Origin: Morinoia aosen
Lineage: Eukaryota; Arthropoda; Malacostraca; Amphipoda; Talitridae
Length of the DNA stretch: 64,000 nt
Assembly: GCA_030386875.1 (NCBI GenBank)
Contig: CM059558.1
Coordinates: 14,803,428 to 14,867,427 of the forward strand
Reading direction: 5' to 3'
This document shows, piece by piece, positions 54,676 to 64,000 of the stretch. The notes under the pieces were generated by a model. That model worked only from the letters and a program-made list of their open reading frames with translations. It ran no database searches and was not told where the DNA came from. Both the position numbers and the translations under genes were made by a program. Positions within the stretch are counted from its first letter, which is position 1; each line of letters opens with the position of its first letter.

Positions 54676-54979
54676 GTTGGGCGTACAAATATCGAACCAA
54701 GAAACCAACTGAAAACGTGGTTTTGAACGATTAATTAAGCAGTTATTCAAAATCGGGATTTAATATTCGGGAGTACTTCATAGTACTCGTACGTTTAGTA
54801 TTGTTTGACGAGTATCATTTTGACCCATACGCTGGTACATCACTGTCAAAATACACTACCTGAATTGTTTCAAGTCTCCGGAGTCAAAAGGCCAAAAAAA
54901 TCAAGTATGGTGGTACAGCTGATGTAATTTCTTCTGTGATTGATTTTCTAATTTCAATATTCTCTTCGTCATCAAGTTT
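54676..54979. other. Unique spacer
   Basis: No repeat or gene recognised; tagtactcgtacgttt near 54781 is a minor feature. Confidence 0.45.
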
Positions 54980-55562
54980 AGGGACAATTTGAAAAAAGTT
55001 ATTTAACCGAGTTATTTAAAAGTTTATTGAACCGAGTAATTTAGAAAGTTATTTAATCGAGTTATTTGGGAGGTTATTTAACCGAGTTATTTAGGAGGTT
55101 ATTTAACCGAGTTATTTAAAAGTTTATTGAACCGAGTAATTTAGAAAGTTATTTAACCGAGTTATTTAGGAGGTTATTTAACCGAGTTATTTAGGAGGTT
55201 ATTTAACCGAGTTATTTAAAAGTTTATTGAACCGAGTTATTTAGAAAGTTATTTAACCGAGTTATTTAGGAGGTTATTTAACCGAGTTATTTAAAAGGTT
55301 ATTGAACCGAGTTATTTAGAAAGTTATCTAACCGAGTTATTTAAAAGGTTATTGAACCGAGTTATTTAGAGAGTTATCTAACCGAGTTATTTAGGAGGTT
55401 ATTTAACCCAGTTATTTAAAAGGTTATTGAACCGAGTTATGTAGAAAGTTATTTAACCGAGTTATTTAGGAGGTTATTGAACCGAGTTCTTTAGAAGGTT
55501 ATTAAACCGAGTTCTTTAGAAGGTTATTAAACCGAGTTCTTTAGAAGGTTATTTAAGCGTTA
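54980..55562. repeat. 25-bp minisatellite, about 23 copies
   Basis: Unit gttatttaaccgagttattt plus aggag, aaaag or agaaa. Ending types alternate in an ordered way, giving a 75-100 bp higher-order pattern (for example the block at 55025-55095 recurs near 55120-55215). Confidence 0.95.
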
Positions 55563-55852
55563 TTTAACAAAGAGAAAAGCGAACCCGTATCACATAAGGT
55601 GTATGTACTTCACTACCAAAATGTACGCCTATAATTACACATAAGTACACTAGGAAGAAAGATGAAAAAATAGACTTCTTAGCACTCTTTCTAAATGGTT
55701 GACTGTACACTTTTATCAAAGTACACTCTTATCAGTCTCATCTCACGCGTAGTTATTGTGCACGACAACAATAATTATGTATTACAGACATTTGCGTCAC
55801 TCTCCGTCAAGTCTTAAAGTTGTGCGCCACATTGCATGATTAATGCCAGCCT
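55563..55852. other. Unique spacer
   Basis: AT-rich; gtacac words recur. Nothing recognised. Confidence 0.4.
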
Positions 55853-55955
55853 ACACAAGCAAGCAAGCAAGCCACCCAGCTAGCAAGCAAGCCAGACCCC
55901 AAGCGTACAAGCAACCAAGCAAGCAAGCAAGCTACCAAGCAAGCAAGCAAGCGAG
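55853..55955. repeat. (AAGC)n imperfect tetranucleotide repeat
   Basis: aagcaagcaagc runs broken by cacccagct, cagacccc and gtacaagc segments. Confidence 0.9.
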
Positions 55956-56299
55956 CAGACCGGAGGCAACAGCCCCCACACAAGCAACGAAGTGCGCCAC
56001 GCTCGCATACATGCGTGTCATGCGCGCGTCTATAAGTTGACCAGCTGCCAGACTCGCATCGCAACTTGAATGGTTGCTGCGTAACCCTTCTGCCGGCGGT
56101 CGTATTCAGGTCTCCTTGAGCATGAACCTCCAGCACAATGATTCTTAGAAAGCATGAAGGAAAGCGTACAGGATGGCAAGCTGCATGAAAGGCCAAAGGG
56201 ATAGGCCTTTCTTTCGGTTGCGTCGCTGGGACAAAAGGGAGGCCGAGCAACCGCTCCGCATTTGCATATGATGCGACCTGGCCGGCCTGCACTCTATGC
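55956..56299. other. Unique GC-richer island of unknown origin
   Basis: About 340 bp of non-repetitive, balanced-composition sequence between the AAGC tract and the 74-bp array. A minus-strand frame is open across it (within 55840-56394) and includes a readable segment around 56060-56260, but both ends of that ORF are repeat translation. It could be a fragment of a conserved gene, structural RNA or mobile element; I cannot identify it. Confidence 0.4.
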
Positions 56300-58048
56300 T
56301 GTGTGGACTCAACTGTACGGCTGTGTGCGTTGAGGTGTGTGCGTGTAGACTGCACGGCTGAGTGTGTTGAGGTGTGCATGCGTTGAAACTGCACGGCTGT
56401 GTAGTTATAACTGTGTGCGTTGAAACTGCACGGATGTGTGCGTTGAAGTGTGTGCGTTGAGACTGCACGGCTGTGTAGTTATAACTGTGTGCGTTGAAAC
56501 TGCACGGCTGTGTGCGTTGAGGTGTGTGCGTTGAAACTGCACGGCTGTGTAGTTATAACTGTGTGCGTTGAAACTGCACGGCTGTGTGCGTTGAAGTGTG
56601 TGCGTTGAAACTGCACGGCTGTGTAGTTATAACTGTGTGCGTTGAAACTGCACGGATGTGTGCGTTGAAGTGTGTGCGTTGAGACTGCACGGCTGTGTAG
56701 TTATAACTGTGTGCGTTGAAACTGCACGGCTGTGTGCGTTGAGGTGTGTGCGTTGAAACTGCACGGCTGTGTAGTTATAACTGTGTGCGTTGAAACTGCA
56801 CGGCTGTGTGCGTTGAAGTGTGTGCGTTGAAACTGCACGGCTGTGTAGTTATAACTGTGTGCGTTGAAACTGCACGGCTGTGTGCGTTGAGGTGTGTGCG
56901 TTGAAACTGCACGGCTGTGTAGTTATAACTGTGTGCGTTGAAACTGCACGGCTGTGTGCGTTGAAGTGTGTGCGTTGAGACTGCACGGCTGTGTAGTTAT
57001 AACTGTGTGCGTTGAAACTGCACGGCTGTGTGCGTTGAGGTGTGTGCGTTGAAACTGCACGGCTGTGTAGTTATAACTGTGTGCGTTGAAACTGCACGGC
57101 TGTGTGCGTTGAAGTGTGTGCGTTGAGACTGCACGGCTGTGTAGTAATAACTGTGAGCGTTGAAACTGCACGGCTGTGTGCGTTGAGGTGTGTGCGTTGA
57201 AACTGCACGGCTGTGTAGTTATAACTGTGTGCGTTGAAACTGCACGGCTGTGTGCGTTGAAGTGTGTGCGTTGAGACTGCACGGCTGTGTAGTCACAACT
57301 GTGTGCGGTGAAACTGCACGGCTGTGTGCGTTGAGGTGTGTGCGTTGAAACTGCACGGCTGTGTAGTTATAACTGTGTGCGTTGAAACTGCACGGCTGTG
57401 TGCGTTGAAGTGTGTGCGTTGAGACTGCACGGCTGTGTAGTTATAACTGTGTGCGTTGAAACTGCACGGCTGTGTGCGTTGAGGTGTGTGCGTTGAAACT
57501 GCACGGCTGTGTAGTTATAACTGTGTGCGTTGAAACTGCACGGCTGTGTGCGTTGAAGTGTGTGCGTTGAAACTGCACAGCTGTGTAGTTATAACTGTGT
57601 GCGTTGAAACTGCACGGCTGTGTGCGTTGAGGTGTGTGCGTTGAGACTGCTCGGCTGTGTAGTTATAACTGTGTGCGTTGAAACTGCACGGCTGTGTGCG
57701 TTGAGGTGTGTGCGTTGAGACTGCACGGCTGTGTAGTTATAACTGTGTGCGTTGAAACTGCACGGCTGTGTGCGTTGAGGTGTGTGCGTTGAGACTGCAC
57801 GGCTGTGTAGTCATAACTGTGTGCGTTGAAACTGCACGGCTGTGTGCGTTGAGGTGTGTGCGTTGAGACTGCACGGCTGTGTAGTTATAACTGTGTGCGT
57901 TGAAACTGCACGGCTGTGTGCGTTGAGGTGTGTGCGTTGAGACTGCACGGCTGTGTAGTTATAACTGTGTGCGTTGAAACTGCACGGCTGTGTGCGTTGA
58001 GGCGTGTGCGTTGAGACTGCACGGCTGTGTAGTCACAACTGTGTGGGT
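56300..58048. repeat. 74-bp minisatellite, about 23 copies
   Basis: Each unit has gttataactgtgtgcgttga, then aactgcacggctgtgtgcg, then ttgaggtgtgtgcgttga or ttgaagtgtgtgcgttga, then gactgcacggctgtgta. The unit is built from three relatives of tgcgttgaaactgcacggc. In the middle, two 74-bp types alternate (148-bp higher order); the last six units are one type. Minus-strand Thr/His/Gln/Ser ORFs are repeat translation. Confidence 0.97.
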
Positions 58049-58489
58049 TGAAGTGTTTGAGTAAAACTGAGTAGATACGTATAAGTTAAACTGGGTTGAA
58101 ATGTACATATAAGTAAAGTTGAACTACTCTATACGTTCTGTTAGACCATAAATTGAGTAAGTAAATGTCACATTTCTGATAATCGACTTCAATGTATCTA
58201 CACTACATTCAAACACTCATACGAATTTAGCCTCTATAATTAAACTATACGAATGCAGACAAGCCGATAATCATGTCGGTTGAAATTCGTTCGTAACTTG
58301 TCCTAGAAACGAGTGAAAGGATCAAATTTAGGAAAAGCATATTTTATTGAAAAAAAGTTTCACGAATAAAATTTAGGTCTAATTAGGAAACAACGCAGTA
58401 ATTTACATCGTGATCGTACATTAAGTTTTAGAAATATCGCGCTCTCACGCTGGTTTATACCATTCCTCAGCACACAGCAAAACAGCTCA
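58049..58489. other. Unique spacer
   Basis: Nothing recognised; AT-rich. Confidence 0.45.
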
Positions 58490-58935
58490 GCAGAGTGCGA
58501 AATGGCCTGAAAAACACCAAAAATCAGCTTGGCTGACAGTAAAATAGCTCAGCAAACGACTGCAAAATAGCTTAACAGACTCCAAAATAGCTCAAAAACT
58601 GTAAATACCTAACCCTAAAATAGCTTGGCAAACTACGAAATAGCTTGGCAGACTGCAAAATAACACTGCAAATGGAAAATTTGCTTAGCAGATTACCAAA
58701 CAGCTCGACAAACTGCCAAACAGCTTGGCAGACTGCAAAATAACACTTCAAACTGAAAAGTAGCTTGGCAGACTGCCAAACAGCCTGGCAGACAGCCAAA
58801 TAACTTGGCAGACTGCAAAAAAACAAATTGTCAAAATGGACTGAGACAAACAATCCATTTGGCGGACTTGACTTGGCAGACAGCGAGAAGCAAGACTGCC
58901 AAACAGCTTGGCAGACTGCGAGAAGCCTTGACGAA
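58490..58935. repeat. Degenerate cttggcagactgcaaaatag repeat
   Basis: About 20 copies of gcttggcagactgc or variants (agcttagcag, agctcgacaaactgcc) at 15-30 bp spacing. The 172-codon minus ORF over it (Ala/Val/Cys/Gln-rich) follows the repeat and is not called. Confidence 0.8.
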
Positions 58936-59284
58936 TTGGCAGGCCTGGCAACATTCGCCCAACATTCCAGGACGGGTACCAAATATGCAGCACCAAAGCA
59001 CTGCGTCCCGGCATGCATAATTAAACCACGCCAAAAAAAGTCTGCAAAAAAAGCGGCACCCAATGCACGCCCGTGAAAAAAAACGCACAAAAAGCGTCTC
59101 TTTTAAGTGCATTATTGTGAAGGTCTCGAGTTTGAGTGTCGGTGCTGGGGGAAAAAATGTAAAAAGTCGTTTTTTTTGAGGGTTTGTTTGGCTTGTTATT
59201 GAGGCGCAGTCAAAACTCGCAGGAATCTGCGCGGCGTGACGGCATCCAGAAAATTCGGCCTAAAAAACGACAATTTTATGTTAC
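58936..59284. other. Unique spacer
   Basis: Includes poly-A and poly-T words and a cgcggcgtgacggc patch near 59230; no gene recognised. Confidence 0.4.
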
Positions 59285-59605
59285 GCTTGGTGATAAATTT
59301 TGTTTAATTTTGAGTCTCGGATGATTATAAATACTGAGTTACGAATTATAATAAATATTGAGTGACGGATGACAATAAATTTTATTAAATTTTTATATCG
59401 AAAGACAGTATATTTAGTTCTATGTTGGGTTTCAGATGACTATAATTTTTGTTCAATCTTGAATTTCGTATAATAATACAGTTTGTTCAATTTTCAGTAA
59501 CTGATGATAATATACTTCCCTGAGTTTTGAGCTACAGATGATAATAGATTTTGTTCAATTATGAGTTAAGGATAAAATACATATTGTTCAATTTAGAGTG
59601 TCAGA
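59285..59605. repeat. Degenerate repeat with gatgataataaattttgtt core
   Basis: About seven diverged copies, each with a gagt or gagttacgg word, a gatgataata or gatgactata word, then ttgttcaattttgag. Spacing is 40-60 bp. Confidence 0.7.
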
Positions 59606-59864
59606 AAAATCTAAATTTGCCACAAGATTCAAACGCTCATTAATTTTTCAGCTAACTTTATATAAATGATTTTTGTAATTCAACAATTGTCTTTCGCAGG
59701 AGTTATTGCCGGTATATAAGAAATGACAACTGAAAAATATTACGACTGCTTTACCTCGAATAAGATAGGATTTGATTTATTAGAACGTAATATAATAATT
59801 TTGAAAAGCAATAAAATAAACAGTTCCATCAGACTTACCCCAGTCAATCAAGAGGTAGGATCGA
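59606..59864. other. Unique AT-rich spacer
   Basis: Nothing recognised. Confidence 0.4.
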
Positions 59865-60170
59865 ATAGACCTCTAAGAAATGGGGAATGAATACGGCATG
59901 AGGACAACACGCCTTGACGCATGACAGCAAAGAGGAAGTTTGGGGACACCCAATAATCCCCCCCAAGAGATGGGGACACAACACACCGTGACCCAGGGGA
60001 TTAAGGGGAAGGATTGGGGACACCCAGTAATCTCCAAAGGATGGTGACCCATTACAACATAATCCAGAGGAATAAGGGGGTAAAAATAGGGATACTCTAT
60101 AATCCCTAAAAAATAGGGACACTATACAACATGACCCAGAGGAATAAGGGGAAGGATAGGGGATTCACAG
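59865..60170. repeat. Diverged repeat of about 70 bp, 4 copies
   Basis: Order in each copy: ggggacacccaataatcccc or a variant, then gatggggacac or aatagggacac, then acaacatgacccagaggaat, then aaggggaaggat. Minus-strand Pro/Leu/Ser ORFs are repeat translation. Confidence 0.82.
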
Positions 60171-60279
60171 TGACCCCGAGCCCTGGGGCTGCTGGGAAAC
60201 AAAGCTGTGCCTGGTCCCCGTGAGGAAGAGGCGGCAATCACAACCGCCAGAGACGGATGGCTTAATAATGAAAGACTAT

Positions 60280-60357
60280 CATGCAATCTTCTCGTGCCAC
60301 GCAATCATGCAATCTTCTCAGGCCACGCAATCATGCAATCAGCTCTCTCGACGCAAT
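60280..60357. repeat. 26-bp tandem repeat, 3 copies
   Basis: catgcaatcttctcgtgcca then cgcaat, repeated three times; the third copy has cagctctctcga. Confidence 0.92.
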
Positions 60358-60404
60358 CTCTTACCGAGGTGGGATGGGTGAAACAACACATCTAGCTGTA
60401 CGAG

Positions 60405-60575
60405 TTCGCATCTGTGTACATCTGTACACATCTGTACACATTTGTACACATCTGAGTACGTTGGTACACATCTGTACCCGTTGGTACACATCTGTGTAGA
60501 TCTGTATACATCTGTGTAGATCTGTACACATCTGTACACATCTGTGCATATCTCTGCACATATGTACACCTCACA
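60405..60575. repeat. 10-12-bp acatctgtac repeat
   Basis: acatctgtac, acatctgtgtag and acgttggtac words follow one another for about 15 copies. Minus-strand Cys/Thr/Asp/Val/Tyr ORFs are artefacts. Confidence 0.88.
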
Positions 60576-60609
60576 CACACCTCAGTCACACAACAACAAA
60601 ATGAGTTTC

Positions 60610-60840
60610 CCGTAGATTAATTAATATAGTAGCTACAAATGTAAGCATTAACGTATAAATGAACGAATTACTTAAGTATTAATGTAGTAGCTACATATGT
60701 AAGCAATACAATCCTAATTAATAGATCAATTAAGCATAAACATAGTTGATAATTTAATGTTAATTAATGTAGGGGCTACACATGTGAGCAATAAATTAAT
60801 CGATTAATTGAGCATTAATGCAGTTGGTAATTTGATATTA
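60610..60840. repeat. Diverged repeat of about 70-90 bp, 3 copies
   Basis: gtagtagctacaaatgtaag, gtagtagctacatatgtaag and gtaggggctacacatgtgag mark three copies, each followed by a gcaat or gcatt word and attaat words. Confidence 0.8.
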
Positions 60841-61011
60841 AACAGTCATCTCAACGGACTATGAAATTAAGCCAACAAACGTTTGACAGAAACCAATCGA
60901 TCGTGAATGTTGGAGTTGTTTGTGGTGAGTGATTGCGTGATGTGTCACGGTGAGCTGATGAGTATCGTGAGAAATGAGGTGATGAATGCGGTGAGTGTGG
61001 CGATGAATGAG

Positions 61012-61186
61012 CCTGCACAGCCTGCAAAGCCGGCCTGCAAAGCCAGCCTGCACAGCCAGCCTGAACAGCCGGCCTGCACAGCCAGCCGCACAGCCAGCCT
61101 GCAAAGCCGGCCTGCAAAGCCAGCCTGTACAGCCAGCCTGCACAGCCAGCCTGCACAGCCGGCCTGCACGGCCTGCGCAGGCCACA
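61012..61186. repeat. 13-bp GC-rich minisatellite, about 13 copies
   Basis: Unit cctgcacagccag, with cctgcaaagccag and cggcctg variants. High G+C within an AT-rich area. Confidence 0.94.
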
Positions 61187-61324
61187 TCACGTGACGGCTG
61201 ACAACATACTCAGCTCGGCAGGAAACACACACGCACATGCGACACATGTCCAGCTCACATAATGGCAGGGTGCACATAACGTCCTCATCCGCACATGTGA
61301 CATGTGACATATGAGGTATGCATC

Positions 61325-61735
61325 TTATGCATCAGCTGCTTGTTGGTGCATCGGTAAATTCTTGTTGCATCACGGAATTCTTGTTGCGTGTTGTACTTTT
61401 TAGGGCATCATGAATTTTTTGTCGCATCATTAAATTCTTGTTGCATCAGTAAATTCTTGGATCAGAATGATTTTTTTATTGCAGCATGAATTTTTTGTTG
61501 CATCAATAAATTCTTGATGCATGTATTATCAACTTCTTTTTGCATCATGCACTTCTTGTAGCATCACGAAGTCTTTTTTGCACCACGAACTTCTTTTTGA
61601 ATCACGAAATTTTGTTACATCGTTTAATAATTTTTTTGTGGCGTGACGGCCTTTTTTGCTGCTTCATGAACATTCCGTTGCATCACGAAATCCTTTTTGC
61701 ATCGTAATCTCCATCTTTTGCATCACGACTGCTTG
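61325..61735. repeat. Degenerate ttcttgttgcatcacgaa repeat
   Basis: About 17 copies of a ttgcatcacgaa or ttgcatcatgaa core with ttttttg or ttcttg linkers at 18-30 bp spacing. Confidence 0.82.
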
Positions 61736-62074
61736 CGCCCATGTGCGCTGGAGCGGCACATGTGGAAACACATGGAACAAATCCTGCGCATTGCATTTCA
61801 CTAAATACATTTAAATGATTTAAATATTTCCCAGATAGATAAAATGGAAACATAAAATATTTATGGCCGTTCGAACCGTGAAGAACGAAATGTGCGCACC
61901 TACGTGAATATGAAAAGAATTCAGTTATTTAATAAAACAATGTTCAAAGCTGTTATTGAATGCTATTAAGTTACTATACACGGGGTTAAATCAAAATATG
62001 AAAATATAGACTGTTGTTTCTTTATAAATATAAATTTAATTAAGTCAGCATGGCATATGGGAGTGTAAGTAATT
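61736..62074. other. Unique spacer
   Basis: AT-rich; no gene recognised. Confidence 0.4.
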
Positions 62075-62195
62075 TTTTTTATGATGTTATGATTTTTAAT
62101 TATGATATGATGTTTTAATAATGATTCCTTATTATGATATTATGGTTTTCAATTATTATGATGTTGTGATGTTTAACTATGATTTTTAATTCAAA
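62075..62195. repeat. Degenerate ttatgatgttatgattttta repeat
   Basis: Words atgatgttatgattt, ttaattatgatatgatg and ttattatgatgttgtg follow one another; about five diverged copies. Confidence 0.7.
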
Positions 62196-62940
62196 AACGA
62201 TGTCAGAAACGAAAAAAACGTTCAATGGACGCTTCTTCGTTAAATGCACGTTTTTTTATATCAAATTTTCCGTCATAAAACGCGATACGAAGTAATTGGC
62301 GACAATAAGCGGTGCAATTAAATCAATTTATGTTAATTACTGATCATATAAAATTTGTAAAGTTTAAAATTTTTAACAGGAGAAGGTTTTTGAGAAAGAC
62401 TTTTAAAAAGAATGTTAAATTACTCGTACACCTATGTTATCTTAACTCTATCTAATATCTTCAGGGACCTTTAGTATCTTTAATTTATCAAATTCAGATA
62501 TCTTTAAGGTAACATCTTTAATCTAACACATTCACGTATCTTTCTGATATATCTTAGATAACAAAAAAGCCCAACAAAAAATATTTCAATTTCTTGTAGA
62601 CAATTGAACCAATTTTTAAAGGTCCTGGAAGGCATCGAGTCAAACTTCACGGAATAAATTTAGGAATTTTCTAACTGAAAGAAATTCTTGGCGGACATGT
62701 TACTGTTTACTGAATAATTTCATCAGTAAATATGTCCTGCATGCTAATGTCATGTTTTTATATGAAAATGTGATTTACATCTTAAACTTCCAAATTTTAA
62801 AACTCATCCCTTATTTTCTTTGTTAGACGCTACTGAAAAAAATACCGCTTAATATTCGATGAATGACTTCTAACTTCTAACTGCCGTAGACTTGATAAAT
62901 AAATTCTAATAGAGCGTAAAAAATAATGTCTGAAAAATGA
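62196..62940. other. Unique AT-rich region
   Basis: Includes atcttt/atcta words at 62440-62565 that may be a weak eroded repeat. No gene or RNA recognised. Confidence 0.4.
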
Positions 62941-63608
62941 GCCGTCAAAAGTCTTTAACTTAAAAGCCTTTTTATTTTAGGGCAACGCTTGAATTAATAC
63001 GGTAGCAAAAGCCTTTAATTTTAAAGGCGACGTTTAAAATAATACGGCTGTAACAGCCTTATTCTTTAATAAAATTTAATTTTAAAGGCCACGTTTAAAA
63101 TAATACGGCAGTAACAGCCTTCTTCTTAAAAAACTTTAATTTTAAAGGCCACGTTTAAAACAATACGGCAGTAACAGCCTTCTTCTTTAATAAACTTTAA
63201 TTTTAAAGGCAACGTTTAAAATAATACGGCAGTAACAGCCTTCTTCTTTAATAAACTTTAATTTTAAAGGCCACGTTTAAAATAATACGGCAGTAACAGC
63301 CTTCTTCTTAAATAAACTTTAATTCTAAAGGCCACGTTTAAAATAATACGGCAGTAACAGCCTTCTTCTTCAATAAACTTTAATTTTAAAGGCCACGTTT
63401 AAAATAATACGGCAGTAATTAACAGCCTTTTTCTTTAATAAACTTCAAATCCAAAGGCGTTGTCTAAAATAATACGGCAACAACAGCTTACAACCCAAAA
63501 ATGCTTTTGATTTTAAAGGCGACGTTTAAAATAATACGACAGTAACAGCCTTCTACTTAAAAAACTTTAATTTTAAAGGCGTCATCTAAAAAAATTTCAC
63601 CATCAGCC
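62941..63608. repeat. 61-bp minisatellite, about 11 copies
   Basis: Unit aattttaaaggccacgttta, aaataatacggcagtaacag, ccttcttctttaataaactt and t. The central six copies are well conserved; both ends are diverged (cttaaaagccttttta, tccaaaggcgttgtct). Confidence 0.93.
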
Positions 63609-63834
63609 TTCAACATTAAATTAGGCCTCCATCACCATACGCAGCAGTGAGCGAGGAAGTCATTTGATGTACCGATGGAGGTCACTCACTGAATTTAGAT
63701 GCGTCAAATTTTCTCTGGCTTTCAAAATGTAAACTCTTATAAAAATAAATATTTCATTTTAATAGAAACAAGGAGCCCTAGAACAACGCAGTATGTGGGT
63801 TTACAGAAGCCGTGAACGTTTCCATATACTGTGT
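63609..63834. other. Unique spacer with a small inverted pair
   Basis: cctccatc (63627-63634) and gatggagg (63674-63681) are complementary, 39 bp apart, with gtgagcg and cactcac words nearby. Nothing else recognised. Confidence 0.4.
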
Positions 63835-63970
63835 TTATATATACATATAAACTTATACATACATATATATAAAAGTATATATATACATGTGTACATACAT
63901 ATGTATATATATATATATTTAAATACATATATACATATACACGTATATATATATATATATATACATACAC
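63835..63970. repeat. (TA)n/ATACAT-rich microsatellite
   Basis: tatatatacat and acatatatata words with acatgtgtacatac; alternating purine-pyrimidine throughout. Ile/Tyr ORFs on both strands are artefacts. Confidence 0.88.
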
Positions 63971-64000
63971 GTGTGCTTGATTCCCGTTGTTGAAATGAAC

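Noticed and set aside
55840..56394. 184-codon minus-strand ORF
   Set aside because: Both ends are translations of the AAGC and 74-bp repeats; only the central unique part is of interest and it is reported as an unidentified island.
58572..59090. 172-codon minus-strand ORF
   Set aside because: Most of it follows the degenerate ttggcagactgc repeat; no domain recognised.
1..64000. Telomeric repeats (TTAGGG or TTAGG) that would explain the repeat density
   Set aside because: No such runs seen.

Overview
This window looks like nuclear DNA of a eukaryote, most likely an invertebrate animal. It has no dense gene array, no operons and no convincing host gene. Roughly half of it is tandem repeat, and it carries a multi-copy Penelope-like retroelement (PLE). 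The species cannot be told from the sequence. Many repeat arrays yield very long open frames on both strands (for example around 10.2-11.6, 17.7-20.0 and 21.2-23.1 kb). These arise because the repeat unit lacks stop codons, so I do not call them as genes.

Layout. 0-9.6 kb: arrays of 20, about 36, 55 (60 copies), 27, 22 and 31 bp. 9.6-23.7 kb: a run of minisatellites with units of 11, 21, 14, 21, 20, 23/24 and 20 bp, then a 1.85-kb CAA/CAC trinucleotide field, a G-quadruplex-prone G tract and a 25-bp array. 23.7-31.1 kb: AT-rich DNA with many decayed short arrays and a 440-bp TTATA microsatellite. 31.4-34.1 kb: a 43-bp array of about 61 copies. 34.5-38.35 kb: mostly unique AT-rich DNA with a 21-bp array. 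38.37-47.18 kb: the PLE block. 47.2-64 kb: arrays of 63, 25, 74 and 61 bp and several degenerate ones, with unique AT-rich stretches between them.

The PLE block is the one clear biological system. Its unit is 2,757 bp: an 839-codon ORF (reverse transcriptase plus C-terminal GIY-YIG endonuclease) and a 237-bp inter-copy region ending in a candidate hammerhead ribozyme. Two tandem arrays face away from each other. The left, minus-strand array is a 128-codon 3' remnant followed by a full copy. The right, plus-strand array is a 769-codon 5'-truncated copy followed by a full copy. They meet at a 6-bp filler, and the block is flanked by a 13-bp direct repeat. This suggests one recent integration producing an inverted pair of tandems. 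The four ribozyme candidates sit at the copy boundaries and overlap the ORF start codon.

Other points of interest are an RFX-type X-box in a CpG-rich unique island at 15.35-15.48 kb, a GC-rich multi-stem hairpin at 51.3 kb, several perfect palindromes, two oppositely oriented arrays of one 15-bp family at 51.7 and 52.5 kb, and block duplications inside several minisatellites.
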